Positions 54,316-62,323 of a stretch of DNA of 64,000 nt are shown piece after piece. Numbering within the stretch: the stretch's first letter is position 1; each line of letters starts with the position of its first letter. The DNA is from Mucilaginibacter rubeus. Lineage in GTDB: Bacteria > Bacteroidota > Bacteroidia > Sphingobacteriales > Sphingobacteriaceae. The DNA is taken from contig NZ_CP043450.1 in assembly GCF_003286415.2 (NCBI RefSeq), forward strand, positions 124,001 to 188,000, read 5' to 3'. Made by a program: the position numbers and the translations under genes. The notes under the pieces are model-generated. The model saw only the letters and a list, made by a program, of their open reading frames with translations. It was not told where the DNA came from and did not search any database.

Positions 54316-54666
54316 CTACAACAACGGCCTCGGATCAAATATCACCCTGATGGAATTTATTTTGCCTTCAAATACGTGGTACCAGCCGCAGCTGAATATG
54401 GTTGTGCGGCCCATATCTATATCGTAAAAGATGCAAACGTCATCGCCATCGCTGAATACGCGTTTGATATCATATTTTAACTTCATCTTACGCATATCGG
54501 TGAAATAGGCTTCCGCGCCATCGCGTTCGCCAAGTACGCCTACAAATTTCAGGTCGCCGGCGGTGTAACCTCGGGCTGCCGCAAAATCTTCTTCATTTAA
54601 TGCTTTTATAAATTGCAGTACTATATCGTTAGCGCTGCCATGGGGTGCATTTGCTTCTGTCGCCAT
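54316..54666 (-). CDS. NTF2-like (SnoaL-type) protein
   Basis: A 116-residue small cone-shaped fold protein: NDIVLQFIKALNEEDFAAARGYTAGDLKFVGVLGERDGAEAYFTDM at the N-terminus is the SnoaL-like start, followed by strands with IFYDIDMGRTTIFSCGWYHVFEGKINSIRVIFD. No catalytic residue set is certain. It stands alone, convergent with the esterase across a repeat. Confidence 0.82.
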   Translation of the reverse strand: MATEANAPHGSANDIVLQFIKALNEEDFAAARGYTAGDLKFVGVLGERDGAEAYFTDMRKMKLKYDIKRVFSDGDDVCIFYDIDMGRTTIFSCGWYHVFEGKINSIRVIFDPRPLL

Positions 54667-54745
54667 AGGAATATATTTTAGTTACAATGTGATTGTTTTA
54701 TAACTATCAATAATTATTCCTAAGCGCTGCCTTTACCGGAAGTTT

Positions 54746-55246
54746 TTAATACAGCACAAATTTTTTGCTGTATACTATTTTGCTATCATGGTAGATATTT
54801 AATACCCAATTACCTTTTAAAACCTCCGATTTTTTTTCGAGCGTGTAACTGCTGTTATTCACCATGTTTGCTGGGATGGCCAGGGGATATTTTAGGCTTG
54901 TATTGGTGGTGCCTTTGGCAGGATCATACACTGCCGGAAGTACCCATTCAACCTCGACAGGAACAGTGCTATTCCCATCGGCCGATACCTTGTATTCGGC
55001 ACCAAATTGGATGCCCAATTTAGCCGGGATCCTTTGCGTTCTTTTTACCAGTACTGAGGTGTCGGTCACGTTATGGTAACCTGTAGGCGAACCGGCCATG
55101 GGTTCTTTGGCTACTGTTTTTGATGTATAAATGCCATAGCTTATTTCGGCAATTTCAAATGTATGTACTACCGTTTGCTGGGCGTTTGTACGTAGGTTGA
55201 TAAGCAGCAAGAAGGCGATTACGCCAAGTGATAAAGGTTTGATCAT
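54746..55246 (-). CDS. DUF3859 domain secreted protein
   Basis: A 166-residue exported protein (signal peptide about 1-22, ending TNAQ) of the DUF3859 family: FEIAEISYGIYTSK, VLVKRTQRIPAKLGIQFGAEYKV, and VLKGNWVLNIYHDSKIVYSKKFVLY at the C-terminus follow the family plan of an all-beta domain. Function unknown. It is a single gene, divergent from the YciI-like gene. Confidence 0.85.
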   Translation of the reverse strand: MIKPLSLGVIAFLLLINLRTNAQQTVVHTFEIAEISYGIYTSKTVAKEPMAGSPTGYHNVTDTSVLVKRTQRIPAKLGIQFGAEYKVSADGNSTVPVEVEWVLPAVYDPAKGTTNTSLKYPLAIPANMVNNSSYTLEKKSEVLKGNWVLNIYHDSKIVYSKKFVLY

Positions 55247-55334
55247 TGTGTAAAGATTTATGGTTTTGCTAAAGTAATAATTGCCCCTTTCATTATCATA
55301 TAAAGCATTAAAAAAATAGCTTAAATTTATTAGG

Positions 55335-55625
55335 ATGAAAAAGCATTACGTAATCAAGCTAACCGGTAAGCGCCCAACGTTTCCTAATGACATGACCGAT
55401 GATGAGCGGCTTATCATGCAGGCGCATTCTGAATACCTGAAAGGAAAGATGAAGGAAGGGCTGGTACTTATCTTCGGCCCCGTTTTCGACCCTAAAGGTG
55501 TTTACGGTTTGGGCATTGTGGTTGTTGATGATGAAACACAAGTGCAGGAAATCATCGCCAATGACCCGGCCAATGCGCTGGGGACTTATGAGGTTGCATT
55601 GATGATGGCCTTGACGCAGGCTTAG
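55335..55625 (+). CDS. YciI-like protein
   Basis: A 96-residue ferredoxin-like-fold protein of the YciI/YCII family: FPNDMTDDERLIMQAHSEYLKGKMKEGLVLIFGPVFDPKGVYGLGIVVVDDETQVQEIIANDP. The conserved His in MQAHSEYL and the Asp of the family are present. YciI-like proteins are small dehalogenase- or muconolactone-isomerase-like proteins of uncertain role. It is a single gene followed by a hairpin. Confidence 0.88.
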   Translation: MKKHYVIKLTGKRPTFPNDMTDDERLIMQAHSEYLKGKMKEGLVLIFGPVFDPKGVYGLGIVVVDDETQVQEIIANDPANALGTYEVALMMALTQA

Positions 55626-55642
55626 TTTAGGCTAATAACAAA

Positions 55643-55675
55643 GCCGCCCGGTATTACCCGCGCGGCCTAAAATCA
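55643..55675. terminator. Hairpin terminator between convergent genes
   Basis: GCCGC-c-CGG pairs with CCG-c-GCGGC around a 6-base loop. In the minus direction it is followed by TTTGTTATT, in the plus direction by an AT-rich stretch. Confidence 0.6.
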
Positions 55676-55695
55676 AAACAACAAAATTAAAAAAA

Positions 55696-56133
55696 TTAAT
55701 TAAGCGGTGGCTGCAGTTGGGTAGTTACACCAATGCGGTTCCAGGCGTTAATGGTGATGATAGCCATAATTACCTGTGCTAAATATTTTTCGTCAAATAG
55801 TTCGGCTGCTTTTTTATAAGTTTCGTCAGATACGCGGCCGGTGATCAGGGTTACTTCTTCAGTTAAAGCCAGGATAGCGCGTTCCTGTTCGTCAAAGAAA
55901 GGAGCTTCATGCCAAACGCTGATATTGTAAATTCTGCGTTCGGTTTCACCTGCTTTGCGGGCGTCGGTAGTGTGCATATCCACACAAAAGGCACAGCCAT
56001 TAATTTGTGAAGCACGAATCTTGATCAGGTCTTTATGACGGGTAGTTAACTCGGTGCTTTCAATGTATTTTTCAAGGGCTATCATGGCCCTGTATCCGGC
56101 TGGTTCGGCGGTGTTGATTTTTAAGCGGTTCAT
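55696..56133 (-). CDS. AhpD-like carboxymuconolactone decarboxylase-family protein
   Basis: A 145-residue CMD-family protein with the redox motif Cys47-x-x-Cys50 and His54 in NGCAFCVDMHTTDARKAGE, followed by ALTEEVTLIT and INAWNRIGVTTQ. This is the alkylhydroperoxidase core motif of the single-domain type. The ATG at 56133 is preferred over a longer frame to 56181. A Crp/Fnr-type regulator gene lies 71 bp upstream on the same strand, an association often seen for this family in Bacteroidota. Confidence 0.9.
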   Translation of the reverse strand: MNRLKINTAEPAGYRAMIALEKYIESTELTTRHKDLIKIRASQINGCAFCVDMHTTDARKAGETERRIYNISVWHEAPFFDEQERAILALTEEVTLITGRVSDETYKKAAELFDEKYLAQVIMAIITINAWNRIGVTTQLQPPLN

Positions 56134-56204
56134 GTTTTTTTCTTTTTGTTGATACAAAGTTGGGGATAAACATGCCCTCAAAAAATGAACTGAGTTTAAG
56201 AAAA

Positions 56205-56777
56205 TCAGATTTTTTTGGCCCTGATCCTGCTTAAAAACTGAGGGGTGAAGCCTAAATAGGAGGCCAGCATATACTGAGGTACCCGTTGTACAAAGCCCGG
56301 AAAAAGGCCGGTGAAGTGTCGATAGCGCTCTTCGTCGTTCTGATTAAAAATATAACCGATGCGCCTTTGCGATGCTACAAAGGCTTTTTGCATCATTACC
56401 CGGAAATAACTCTCCATTTGCGGCACAGCTCCGAATAGTGCTACACGGTTCTTTTCGCTAAGCAGCAATAATTCTGAAGCCTCGATAGTTTGAATATAGG
56501 TGGTAGCCGGTTGATGGTTAAGCAGGCTGTCCTGGTCGGCAATCCACCAGCTTTCCAAACCAAACTGGATAATTTGCTCGTTAAGTTTATTGTTAACAAA
56601 ATATTGCCGTACCAGGCCTTTGATCACGAAATAGTTGCCCGCGCAAAGTTTGCCCGGCTCCAGAATAATTTCTTTCTTTTTAAATTTCTTCAGTTCAAAA
56701 TGCTGGCAAATGATTTCCTCATCAGCCGGGGATAGTTGAATGTATCGTTTAATATGGTTGATGAGTTCGGGATACAT
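56205..56777 (-). CDS. Crp/Fnr-family transcriptional regulator
   Basis: A 190-residue regulator with a cyclic-nucleotide-binding-like domain (about 20-115, including LEPGKLCAGNYFVIKGLVRQYF) and a C-terminal helix-turn-helix (YMLASYLGFTPQFLSRIRAKK). It lacks the cysteine cluster of Fnr, so it is not an iron-sulphur oxygen sensor. The short C-terminus stops soon after the recognition helix, as is common for Bacteroidota members. It probably regulates the AhpD-like gene downstream. Confidence 0.9.
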   Translation of the reverse strand: MYPELINHIKRYIQLSPADEEIICQHFELKKFKKKEIILEPGKLCAGNYFVIKGLVRQYFVNNKLNEQIIQFGLESWWIADQDSLLNHQPATTYIQTIEASELLLLSEKNRVALFGAVPQMESYFRVMMQKAFVASQRRIGYIFNQNDEERYRHFTGLFPGFVQRVPQYMLASYLGFTPQFLSRIRAKKI

Positions 56778-56891
56778 AGATCAGGCGCAAATTAGTTGGC
56801 ACAAATCTCAGAAATTGGATTCAATTAATGAATTTGTGTTTGTAAGTATACTATTGAACATAAATGCTATCTACGCCTAAGATCAAATAGA

Positions 56892-57380
56892 TCATGAAAA
56901 AAGATGTTTCCATATGCTCCAATGTTCATTCCCCAAATTTTTGACTGGATACTGAATTATTGAAGATTTTAATTCCCGGTAATTTTGGTAGTAGTAGGTT
57001 GACAATTTTAGTATTCTTTCGTTGCCGGCTATCAAGTATAGATATTCATTAGCATTATTCTTATCAGATGTGGTATAGGTCAAGAATCCGTCAATGGTAT
57101 TTATTTGATAAGTTTTCGTGAAGCCAAGACCAAAGTTGGGGACTTTGGTTATCGTGTTATCATTAATAATGATTTTGGGTGTTTTATGATTTAATTGATT
57201 CCCAATCAAACTAATTACGGCGCTGTTAAGAATGATAAAAGGAAATGATAGGAAATGAATGGGCGCGTCGTGGGCAAAAAGAACATCGAAATTAATGAAA
57301 GCATAAACAATTATAAGACACCACAAAAACAGGCAGATCAGCAAAAAGAATTTAGGCCAAAATTTGAATTTCGATTTCAT
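56892..57380 (-). CDS. Small membrane protein of unknown function
   Basis: A 162-residue protein with two membrane segments in the first half (about 8-30 and 42-62) and a soluble C-terminal part of beta-strands (KIIINDNTITKVPNFGLGFTKTYQINTIDGFLTY) that looks like a PH-type domain of the bacterial bPH kind; this is by eye only. I do not recognise a named family. It is 9 bp downstream of another membrane-protein gene on the same strand, so the two are probably one transcript. Confidence 0.7.
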   Translation of the reverse strand: MKSKFKFWPKFFLLICLFLWCLIIVYAFINFDVLFAHDAPIHFLSFPFIILNSAVISLIGNQLNHKTPKIIINDNTITKVPNFGLGFTKTYQINTIDGFLTYTTSDKNNANEYLYLIAGNERILKLSTYYYQNYRELKSSIIQYPVKNLGNEHWSIWKHLFS

Positions 57381-57389
57381 GGGTTATCG

Positions 57390-57881
57390 TCAGTAAACTT
57401 TACCTGTGCCGTCTAATTCTGCCTTTTCTTCATAATTTAAACTCAAATCATCTTCAATTTTTTGCCTTGTTGGGCGCAGGTAAATAAAGTAGGCTATGAT
57501 GGCGCCTGTTATGCCCAAAAAAATCATATTACCGGTTAATAAAAAGCCTACAATGCTAAATAATGAAGGGCCTTCAAGTAAGGCCAGCCTGACAATAGTT
57601 GCAGATTGATAGGCCATAAGTTTATCCTTCAAGGTACTATCGCTTTTGATATTACCCAATAATTTCAGGAACAGGAAATGGCCCGCGATAAAACAGGTTA
57701 CAGCTAATATAGGTGCTATATAGATTAGCATATCATTGCCTGCGCTTTTTACCGGGTTTTTAGGGATGATAAATGTGACTGCTACAAATAATGTCTGGCC
57801 CGCTACAAGGGCCATGTGTATTATTGGGAGGGTTTTTACGATGGCCGCCGGGCTTTGGTTTTGTACTTGTTTGCTAATCAT
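57390..57881 (-). CDS. Four-helix membrane protein of unknown function
   Basis: A 163-residue protein with four hydrophobic segments (about 18-40, 50-72, 95-115 and 118-135), a polar N-terminus and a charged C-terminal tail (RPTRQKIEDDLSLNYEEKAELDG). The short MAYQSATIVRLALLEGPSLFSIVGFLLTG stretch between helices resembles hypothetical proteins common in Bacteroidota. No function can be assigned. It is the first gene of a two-gene unit with the following PH-like membrane protein. Confidence 0.75.
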   Translation of the reverse strand: MISKQVQNQSPAAIVKTLPIIHMALVAGQTLFVAVTFIIPKNPVKSAGNDMLIYIAPILAVTCFIAGHFLFLKLLGNIKSDSTLKDKLMAYQSATIVRLALLEGPSLFSIVGFLLTGNMIFLGITGAIIAYFIYLRPTRQKIEDDLSLNYEEKAELDGTGKVY

Positions 57882-58022
57882 GTGATATGGCTGGTATTTA
57901 ATTGCAGCAATTTAAATAATAAATTGGGAAATGGTCACAAACCGCCCCGATAATGTCGTTTTTGCCCCTCTTATCCCGGAAGTATCCTCCCTAACTTTAT
58001 CCTAAACAAAATCAAAACTATC

Positions 58023-58379
58023 ATGACAACTAAGGAAATTGTATTGCAGGTTCTGGACGCTTTTGACAATAACGACGTGGAGAAGATCTTAAGCTTTTTT
58101 GCAGATGATGTAGAATGGACTATGAGAGGATCATCTGTAACTGTTATGAACGGCAAGGATTCGGTTTATAAGTTTTTCGGCGGAATGGAAGATATAAAAA
58201 TGGTTTCATCAACTAAAGATCATATCGTGGTTGATGGTAATATCGCCGCAGTTGACGGACTTGTTCAATGTAAAGGCAAAAACGGGGAAGAAATGGCTAT
58301 GTACTATGCCGATTTTTATGAGCTGGAAAATGATAAAGTAAAAAAGCTTAGCTCGTATATAGTTGATAAAAAAGAATAA
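58023..58379 (+). CDS. NTF2-like (SnoaL-type) protein
   Basis: A 118-residue protein with the SnoaL-like pattern EIVLQVLDAFDNNDVEKILSFFADDVEWTMRGSSVTVMNGKDSVYKFF, then strands with IVVDGNIAAVDGLVQCKGKNGEEMAMYYADFYELENDKVKKLSSY. The fold is clear, the reaction is not. It ends 6 bp before the convergent AraC-type gene. Confidence 0.85.
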   Translation: MTTKEIVLQVLDAFDNNDVEKILSFFADDVEWTMRGSSVTVMNGKDSVYKFFGGMEDIKMVSSTKDHIVVDGNIAAVDGLVQCKGKNGEEMAMYYADFYELENDKVKKLSSYIVDKKE

Positions 58380-58385
58380 GCACCA

Positions 58386-59189
58386 TCATATAGTTGATGG
58401 CGCTACGCCGAAGGTTTTCTTGAAAGAATATGAAAAGTGCGACAGGTTTTCGAACCCGACATCAAGGTAAACATCCGATGGTTTGCGCCCTTTTTCACGG
58501 ATAAGGAAATAAGCTTCGTTCAGGCGCTTTTGCTGCAGCCACTGGCCCGGCGGGATTTTAAAGATTTTTTCAAAATCGCGCTTAAAGCCCGCGAGGCTGC
58601 GGCCTGTGAGGCGGGCAAACTGGGCAGTTGGCACGTTATACATATAATGCCGGTTCATGTAGGCTTCCAGGTCTATTTTATGCGGTTCGCTGAAATCGAA
58701 CAGAAAGTTTTTTAGTTCGGGTTTCGCTCTTAACAATAGCTCAATTGCCTCACGGGTTTTGAGCTCGGCCAGTTGCGCGTTAAGCTGCGCCCCATAGGTG
58801 AAATAGGGCAGCAGCGAATCAAAATAGCCTTTTATAAAGGGATCATTAGTCAGTTCAATTAAAGGTTCACCGGTATAATGGCCAACTGGCGGGAACTTGT
58901 TTTCGGCTGCATAACGACGTAAAAATCCCTGCTCCAGAAATATATTGATCGATTTAAAATCGCCGCCCGGCGCTGGAACTTTTACTGATTTTACCAGTTG
59001 ATTGCGGCGTACCAGGCCAATCATTCCCTGTTTAAAAACCTGTTTTTCATTATTGCTAAGCGAATGTACTTCGCCCGATATGATGTACCCAAACGCGTGT
59101 TCGGGTACAAACTGCTCGTTGCCGCGTTCCCTTTGCTCGGTACAGGAGTAAAGCAGGTTATTGAACTGGATATGGCTTTTATCTTCCAT
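58386..59189 (-). CDS. AraC-family transcriptional regulator
   Basis: A 267-residue regulator with a cupin-like N-terminal domain (FGYIISGEVHSLSNNEKQVFKQGMIGLVRRNQLVKSV) and the AraC helix-turn-helix pair at the C-terminus (AQFARLTGRSLAGFKRDFEK, then PSDVYLDVGFENLSHFSYSFKKTFGVAPS). The ATG at 59189 is chosen; a longer frame begins with a TTG at 59216, only 3 bp from the preceding SDR stop. It follows the SDR gene on the same strand, so the SDR may be autoregulated together with it. Confidence 0.9.
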   Translation of the reverse strand: MEDKSHIQFNNLLYSCTEQRERGNEQFVPEHAFGYIISGEVHSLSNNEKQVFKQGMIGLVRRNQLVKSVKVPAPGGDFKSINIFLEQGFLRRYAAENKFPPVGHYTGEPLIELTNDPFIKGYFDSLLPYFTYGAQLNAQLAELKTREAIELLLRAKPELKNFLFDFSEPHKIDLEAYMNRHYMYNVPTAQFARLTGRSLAGFKRDFEKIFKIPPGQWLQQKRLNEAYFLIREKGRKPSDVYLDVGFENLSHFSYSFKKTFGVAPSTI

Positions 59190-59218
59190 GTTTTGCTTAA
59201 CGCTAATATAAATCAAAC

Positions 59219-60037
59219 TTATTTCATCTGGCTGGTGATGAGCCCGTCGAAAGCACGGTCAGATAGCAGCTTGCGTAAAAAAAGCAGCAAGGAAGCCATA
59301 TAGCCGCCATGGTAGCGGGTTTTGGGTTTTTTACTGGTGATGGCTTTGCGTACCAAGTTCACTATTACCATTGGGCCGGGAATTTTGGCCTCAACGGTTT
59401 GGGTTAACATGTTTGCGAACTTATTTGCTATAGAAGCGTATGCTCCCCTGCCAGAAACTTTAAGCAGGTTATCCGCCGCTATGCCACTCCATTCAGATTT
59501 AATGCCCCCCGGTTCAATAACCACTACGTTGATGCCAAATTGCTTTACCTCGTTGCGCAAACTGTCACTCATTGCTTCCAGCGCAAATTTGCTTGAATGG
59601 TACCAGCCGCCCAGCGGCGCGGCAAATTTGCCGCCAATACTTGAAATATTGATGATAGTACCCGAACGCTGATCACGCATGTAGGGCAACACCAACTGGA
59701 TTAAGCGAGCAGCCCCGAAAACATTTACTTCGAGCTGATACCGGGCATCGCTCAACGGCACGTCTTCAATAGCTCCATACGAGCCAAAACCCGCATTATT
59801 AATGAGTACATCTATCCGGCCTTCGGCTTTTATAATGGTTTCAATGCCATCTATCATTTCGGTTTCCTTGGTTACATCCATGGCCAGTATCTTTACGCCA
59901 AGCTTGCTGATGTCTTCCATTTTTTCAACCCGGCGGGCGGCACCATATACTGTATGTCCATCTTTCAATAGTTCTTCGGCAAATGCTTTCCCCATACCGG
60001 CCGAGGCGCCGGTTACCAATATTACTTTCTTTTCCAT
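59219..60037 (-). CDS. SDR-family oxidoreductase
   Basis: A 272-residue classical short-chain dehydrogenase with the NAD(P) motif TGASAGMGKA, the NNAG motif in INNAGFGSYG, the catalytic SSIGG with Ser and Tyr-x-x-x-Lys in GWYHSSKFAL, and the family's VIEPGGIKSEW region. An Arg pair after the cofactor loop (AARRVEKME) suggests NADP. It belongs to the subgroup similar to 17-beta-hydroxysteroid dehydrogenases; the substrate is unknown. An AraC-type regulator follows 29 bp downstream on the same strand. Confidence 0.92.
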   Translation of the reverse strand: MEKKVILVTGASAGMGKAFAEELLKDGHTVYGAARRVEKMEDISKLGVKILAMDVTKETEMIDGIETIIKAEGRIDVLINNAGFGSYGAIEDVPLSDARYQLEVNVFGAARLIQLVLPYMRDQRSGTIINISSIGGKFAAPLGGWYHSSKFALEAMSDSLRNEVKQFGINVVVIEPGGIKSEWSGIAADNLLKVSGRGAYASIANKFANMLTQTVEAKIPGPMVIVNLVRKAITSKKPKTRYHGGYMASLLLFLRKLLSDRAFDGLITSQMK

Positions 60038-60213
60038 TGTTTCAATTTTGATATTTTATTTGCTGTATGGCATTAGCCTTACAGCAAAACAAAGGTCGGA
60101 TTAAAACAAGGGGGCAGGTTTGGTGTGTGGCTCAAATTTGCTTTGGTGTGGAGCTCAATTTTTTAGGCGAAAGGGAAAAGGTTAAAGGCGAAAGGTTTAT
60201 TTTTTACGATTGA

Positions 60214-60501
60214 TTAAACTTCTTCCAACGTCAGCAGGTTGTCAACACCCGCCCTGTCGGCTAATGATTTAAGGTGTTTTTTGCCGCCGTCTTCAGGTTT
60301 TACTACGGTGAGATAGGTTTTGCCCCGTTCGGTACTTACGTAAAAGGCCTGATTATTGTCTTCAATCCGGGCTATGGCCTCGGCGACAGAAATCACTACC
60401 CTTGGCCTGTCTAACGATTCATAATAACCAATGTGGGTGATCTGTTCAATCGGGCTTGATGCCTTGGGTTTATCGATGCAGTTTACCTGATAGCTTGCCA
60501 T
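60214..60501 (-). CDS. DUF3892 domain protein
   Basis: A 95-residue protein that fits DUF3892: MASYQVNCIDKPKASSPIEQITHIGYY, VSVAEAIARIEDNNQAFYVS and VVKPEDGGKKHLKSLADRAGVDNLL. The family is small, predicted to be a single alpha/beta domain, and of unknown function. It is a single gene on the minus strand. Confidence 0.88.
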   Translation of the reverse strand: MASYQVNCIDKPKASSPIEQITHIGYYESLDRPRVVISVAEAIARIEDNNQAFYVSTERGKTYLTVVKPEDGGKKHLKSLADRAGVDNLLTLEEV

Positions 60502-60659
60502 AAGTATAAAGAGGTATGGCTAAAGATATGCTTTATTAAATAAGATCACACTAATCTGCGGAGATTATCAGTATAAACACATTTAAGCTATCCTAAGATG
60601 ACAATTACACCGTTTAATTTTAAAACCCTTACTTTTGCCGCTTATTAATTCCAGCAAAT

Positions 60660-61121
60660 TTGTATTCAAAAGAACAGGCAACTCAATTAAAACAGGCGTT
60701 TTGGACAGCGTTCGGGCAGTATCTCAAACCCCAGCTTTCGGCAGATGGTCTGCGCACTAACTGGGTGAACTATAAAACAGGTATCAAGCACCTGTACTTT
60801 AAAATGGAAGCTGATAAAAAATCGGCTTTTATAGCTATTGAAATGAGCCATCCTGATGCCGACATTCAGCAATTGATGTTCGATCAATTTATGGAATTAA
60901 AGAATGTACTCAACGCTCAGCTTGATGAAGAATGGGACTGGCAATTGCATACTATCGACGAGTATAACAAAACTGTAAGCCGGATCATTAAAAGATTACC
61001 CGATGTAAGTGTATTTAAACAGGAAGACTGGCCCGCGCTTATCTCGTTTTTTAAACCAAGGATCATCGCGCTTGATGAATTCTGGAGTGTAGCGCAATAT
61101 AGTTTTGAATTGTTTAAGTAA
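60660..61121 (+). CDS. DUF4268 domain protein
   Basis: A 153-residue cytosolic protein of the DUF4268 family: QATQLKQAFWTAFGQYLKPQLSADG, VNYKTGIKHLYFKMEADKKSAFIAIEMSH and LPDVSVFKQEDWPALISFFKPRI. The fold may be related to restriction-endonuclease-like domains, but no function is known. The start is a TTG at 60660: an in-frame stop at 60621 precedes it, and no ATG occurs until well inside the domain. Confidence 0.85.
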   Translation: MYSKEQATQLKQAFWTAFGQYLKPQLSADGLRTNWVNYKTGIKHLYFKMEADKKSAFIAIEMSHPDADIQQLMFDQFMELKNVLNAQLDEEWDWQLHTIDEYNKTVSRIIKRLPDVSVFKQEDWPALISFFKPRIIALDEFWSVAQYSFELFK

Positions 61122-61143
61122 ACTTTAAGGCTGGATAAAGTGA

Positions 61144-61176
61144 AAACTTACGAAGTTTTTAAAACTTCGTAAGTTT
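61144..61176. terminator. Long palindrome between convergent genes
   Basis: A 33-bp perfect palindrome with a single central base: AAACTTACGAAGTTTT and its complement. It probably terminates both the DUF4268 gene and the response-regulator gene. Confidence 0.75.
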
Positions 61177-61198
61177 ATAATTCTCAAGCGGAAAAATC

Positions 61199-61588
61199 TT
61201 ACGCTACGTGTGCCACGTCATCACCGGCTCCTAAAAAGCAGTGATTTACAGTGTCAATAATATCGCTGATGTTAAAGGGCTTGGCAATAAAAGCGTCGGA
61301 ACCGTAATTACCTAATGATTCGAGTACGCGCGGGTAGGCTGATACCATCACCACCGGAATGTGCGCTGTAGCCGGGGTTGTTTTGAGCATGTGGCAAAGT
61401 TCGCCACCATTAATACCGAATAAAATGTAGTCCAAAATTACAAGATCGGCATTGGCTGATAGGGCCGCCTTGCATATGTCATCAGTATAATTCAATACCT
61501 CAACTTCGTAGTGCTCCATTTCAAGAGCATCTTTCATCACTTCCAAAATATCCTCGCTATCATCAAGGATCAAAATTTTTTTTGACAT
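61199..61588 (-). CDS. Single-domain response regulator
   Basis: A 129-residue stand-alone receiver (CheY-like) protein. Acidic pair in LILDDSEDI, phospho-acceptor Asp53 in LVILDYILFGING, Ser/Thr and Lys103 in AFIAKPFN. No output domain, so it acts by protein contact, for example with a kinase. No partner kinase is adjacent. It stands alone on the minus strand. Confidence 0.93.
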   Translation of the reverse strand: MSKKILILDDSEDILEVMKDALEMEHYEVEVLNYTDDICKAALSANADLVILDYILFGINGGELCHMLKTTPATAHIPVVMVSAYPRVLESLGNYGSDAFIAKPFNISDIIDTVNHCFLGAGDDVAHVA

Positions 61589-61690
61589 AAATAATAATTG
61601 GTAAAGGAGACAACGCTGGGAACGTTTCTTTTGTTTTCAAAGTTATGTCCAATTATTGTAACAATCAAGTCACAACCTGAGGCTATAAAA

Positions 61691-62293
61691 TTACAGCTTC
61701 AGGCTGTCTACCATACTATGAACAGATGTCAAAACTATATCAAGATTTGCAGGGGAATCAGTTACTTTCGAGATCATAATTCCGCCCTCGATCATTGCAA
61801 TCATGCTTAAAGCTGTCTCTGTAATATTAATGTCCGGTTTTAGTTCGCCGGCTTCAATACCTCCTTTAATAAGGTTTTCGATGCCGGTTTTCCAGCGGAT
61901 TACCGCTTTGGCAGCTTTATCTTTTAACAGCGGATTAGTGTCATCGGCATCAACAGCGGTGTTCAGGATAGGGCAGCCGCCGGGGATAAAATCACCCCGG
62001 GTAAAACTGTGATATACCTGGGCGTAAACCAATAGCTTATCATGATAGCTGGTAGCCCGTTGAATGCGCTCCTGGATCTGTTTACGCACCTTGCCCGAGT
62101 TATATTCAAATACTTCGGCAGCTACTTCTTCCTTGTTTTTAAAGTTGCCGTAAATGCTGCCTTTGGTAAGGCCGGTAGCCTCGGTAAGGTCAGAAAGAGA
62201 AGTGCCCGCGTACCCCTTTTTATTAAATACAGGTGAAGTACGCTCAATTATGAACTGACGCGTACGCTCGGCTTTTGACAATTCGTTTTCCAT
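61691..62293 (-). CDS. TetR/AcrR-family repressor of the adjacent efflux pump
   Basis: A 200-residue regulator with the TetR N-terminal helix-turn-helix (TRQFIIERTSPVFNKKGYAGTSLSDLTEATGLTKGSIYGNFKNKEEV) and a C-terminal ligand-binding helical domain (TetR_C-like). It lies 30 bp after the DHA2 transporter gene on the same strand. A perfect ATACCA-AC-TGGTAT palindrome is just upstream of its start, and a similar one is upstream of the transporter, so it likely represses both and releases them on binding a drug. Confidence 0.93.
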   Translation of the reverse strand: MENELSKAERTRQFIIERTSPVFNKKGYAGTSLSDLTEATGLTKGSIYGNFKNKEEVAAEVFEYNSGKVRKQIQERIQRATSYHDKLLVYAQVYHSFTRGDFIPGGCPILNTAVDADDTNPLLKDKAAKAVIRWKTGIENLIKGGIEAGELKPDINITETALSMIAMIEGGIMISKVTDSPANLDIVLTSVHSMVDSLKL

Positions 62294-62302
62294 AATACAA
62301 AT

Positions 62303-62316
62303 ATACCAACTGGTAT
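62303..62316. promoter_or_regulatory. TetR-type operator (copy 1)
   Basis: A 14-bp inverted repeat ATACCA-AC-TGGTAT, 10 bp upstream of the tetR-type start and just after the transporter stop. It matches the ATACCnnnnGGTAT element at 63904-63917. Confidence 0.75.
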
Positions 62317-62323
62317 TTAGTTT

